5,933 nucleotides of DNA from Desulfobacula sp. GTDB lineage: Bacteria > Desulfobacterota > Desulfobacteria > Desulfobacterales > Desulfobacteraceae. The notes under the pieces are model-generated. The model had not been told where the DNA came from and did not search any database. It saw nothing but the letters and a program-made list of their open reading frames with translations. The position numbers were made by a program, and so were the translations under genes. Where the stretch lies: contig JAGLFI010000081.1 of NCBI GenBank assembly GCA_023144585.1, forward strand, positions 1 to 5,933, given 5' to 3'. Of the stretch, positions 5,870-5,933 are shown piece by piece (positions within the stretch are counted from its first letter, which is position 1; every line of letters starts with the position of its first letter).

Positions 5870-5933
5870 ATGCGCTCACTTGATATCCGAAAATTATATC
5901 GTGACTCTCGATCATACACTCAATATATTTCAC
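5870..5933 (+). CDS. Start of an unidentified plus-strand gene (21 codons, cut by window edge)
   Basis: An ATG at 5870 opens a frame with no stop to the window end, beginning MRSLDIRKLYRDSRSYTQYI. It is preceded by AAAGGA (5853-5858), eleven bases from the ATG, and by the two dyads described above, an arrangement typical of a regulated gene start. The visible piece is polar, rich in Arg, Ser and Tyr, with no signal peptide and no recognisable motif. I do not identify it. It is transcribed divergently from proA. Confidence 0.
   Translation, partial: MRSLDIRKLYRDSRSYTQYIS

Overview
The window looks like part of the chromosome of an anaerobic, sulfate-reducing member of the Desulfobacterota, most likely Desulfobacteraceae-like. 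The basis is a cluster for the Tmc transmembrane electron-transfer complex, which is known mainly from sulfate reducers, together with AT-rich intergenic DNA. The genus cannot be fixed from the sequence alone. All but one of the genes lie on the minus strand, so transcription runs from high to low coordinates.

Right part (about 5870 down to 3132): a proline-biosynthesis pair. proA (glutamate-5-semialdehyde dehydrogenase) is followed after 9 nt by proB (glutamate 5-kinase with a C-terminal PUA domain). Their enzymatic order is ProB then ProA, so the gene order is the reverse of the familiar proBA. Upstream of proA is a 305-base divergent intergenic region. It holds a candidate sigma-70 promoter and a small leader hairpin for proA. 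On the other side it holds two nested-looking dyads, one a perfect 11-bp inverted repeat, directly in front of the start of an unidentified plus-strand gene that runs off the right edge.

Middle (3131 to 2879): an AT-rich 253-base spacer. It carries a very good sigma-54 (-24/-12) promoter match pointing into the next operon, a 12-bp direct repeat upstream that could be an activator site, and a weak AT-rich hairpin plus T-run that might end proAB transcription.

Left part (2878 down to 1): a tight four-gene operon. It encodes a stand-alone response-regulator receiver domain, TmcD (tryptophan-rich, about ten 39-residue propeller-like repeats), TmcC (five-helix membrane cytochrome b of the NarI type) and the N-terminal part of TmcB (HdrD-like protein with two 4Fe-4S motifs), which is cut by the left edge. 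The gaps are 51, 27 and 20 nt, each later gene with its own Shine-Dalgarno sequence. From what is known of Tmc, electrons from periplasmic hydrogen or formate oxidation enter through the cytochrome c3 TmcA (not in this window), cross the membrane through the b hemes of TmcC, and reach the cytoplasmic TmcB and TmcD for sulfate reduction. Here the order is receiver-D-C-B, the reverse of the A-B-C-D order I recall from Desulfovibrio vulgaris. The sigma-54 promoter and leading receiver gene suggest that this respiratory complex is under dedicated signal control.

I see no rRNA, tRNA, CRISPR array or complete mobile element.
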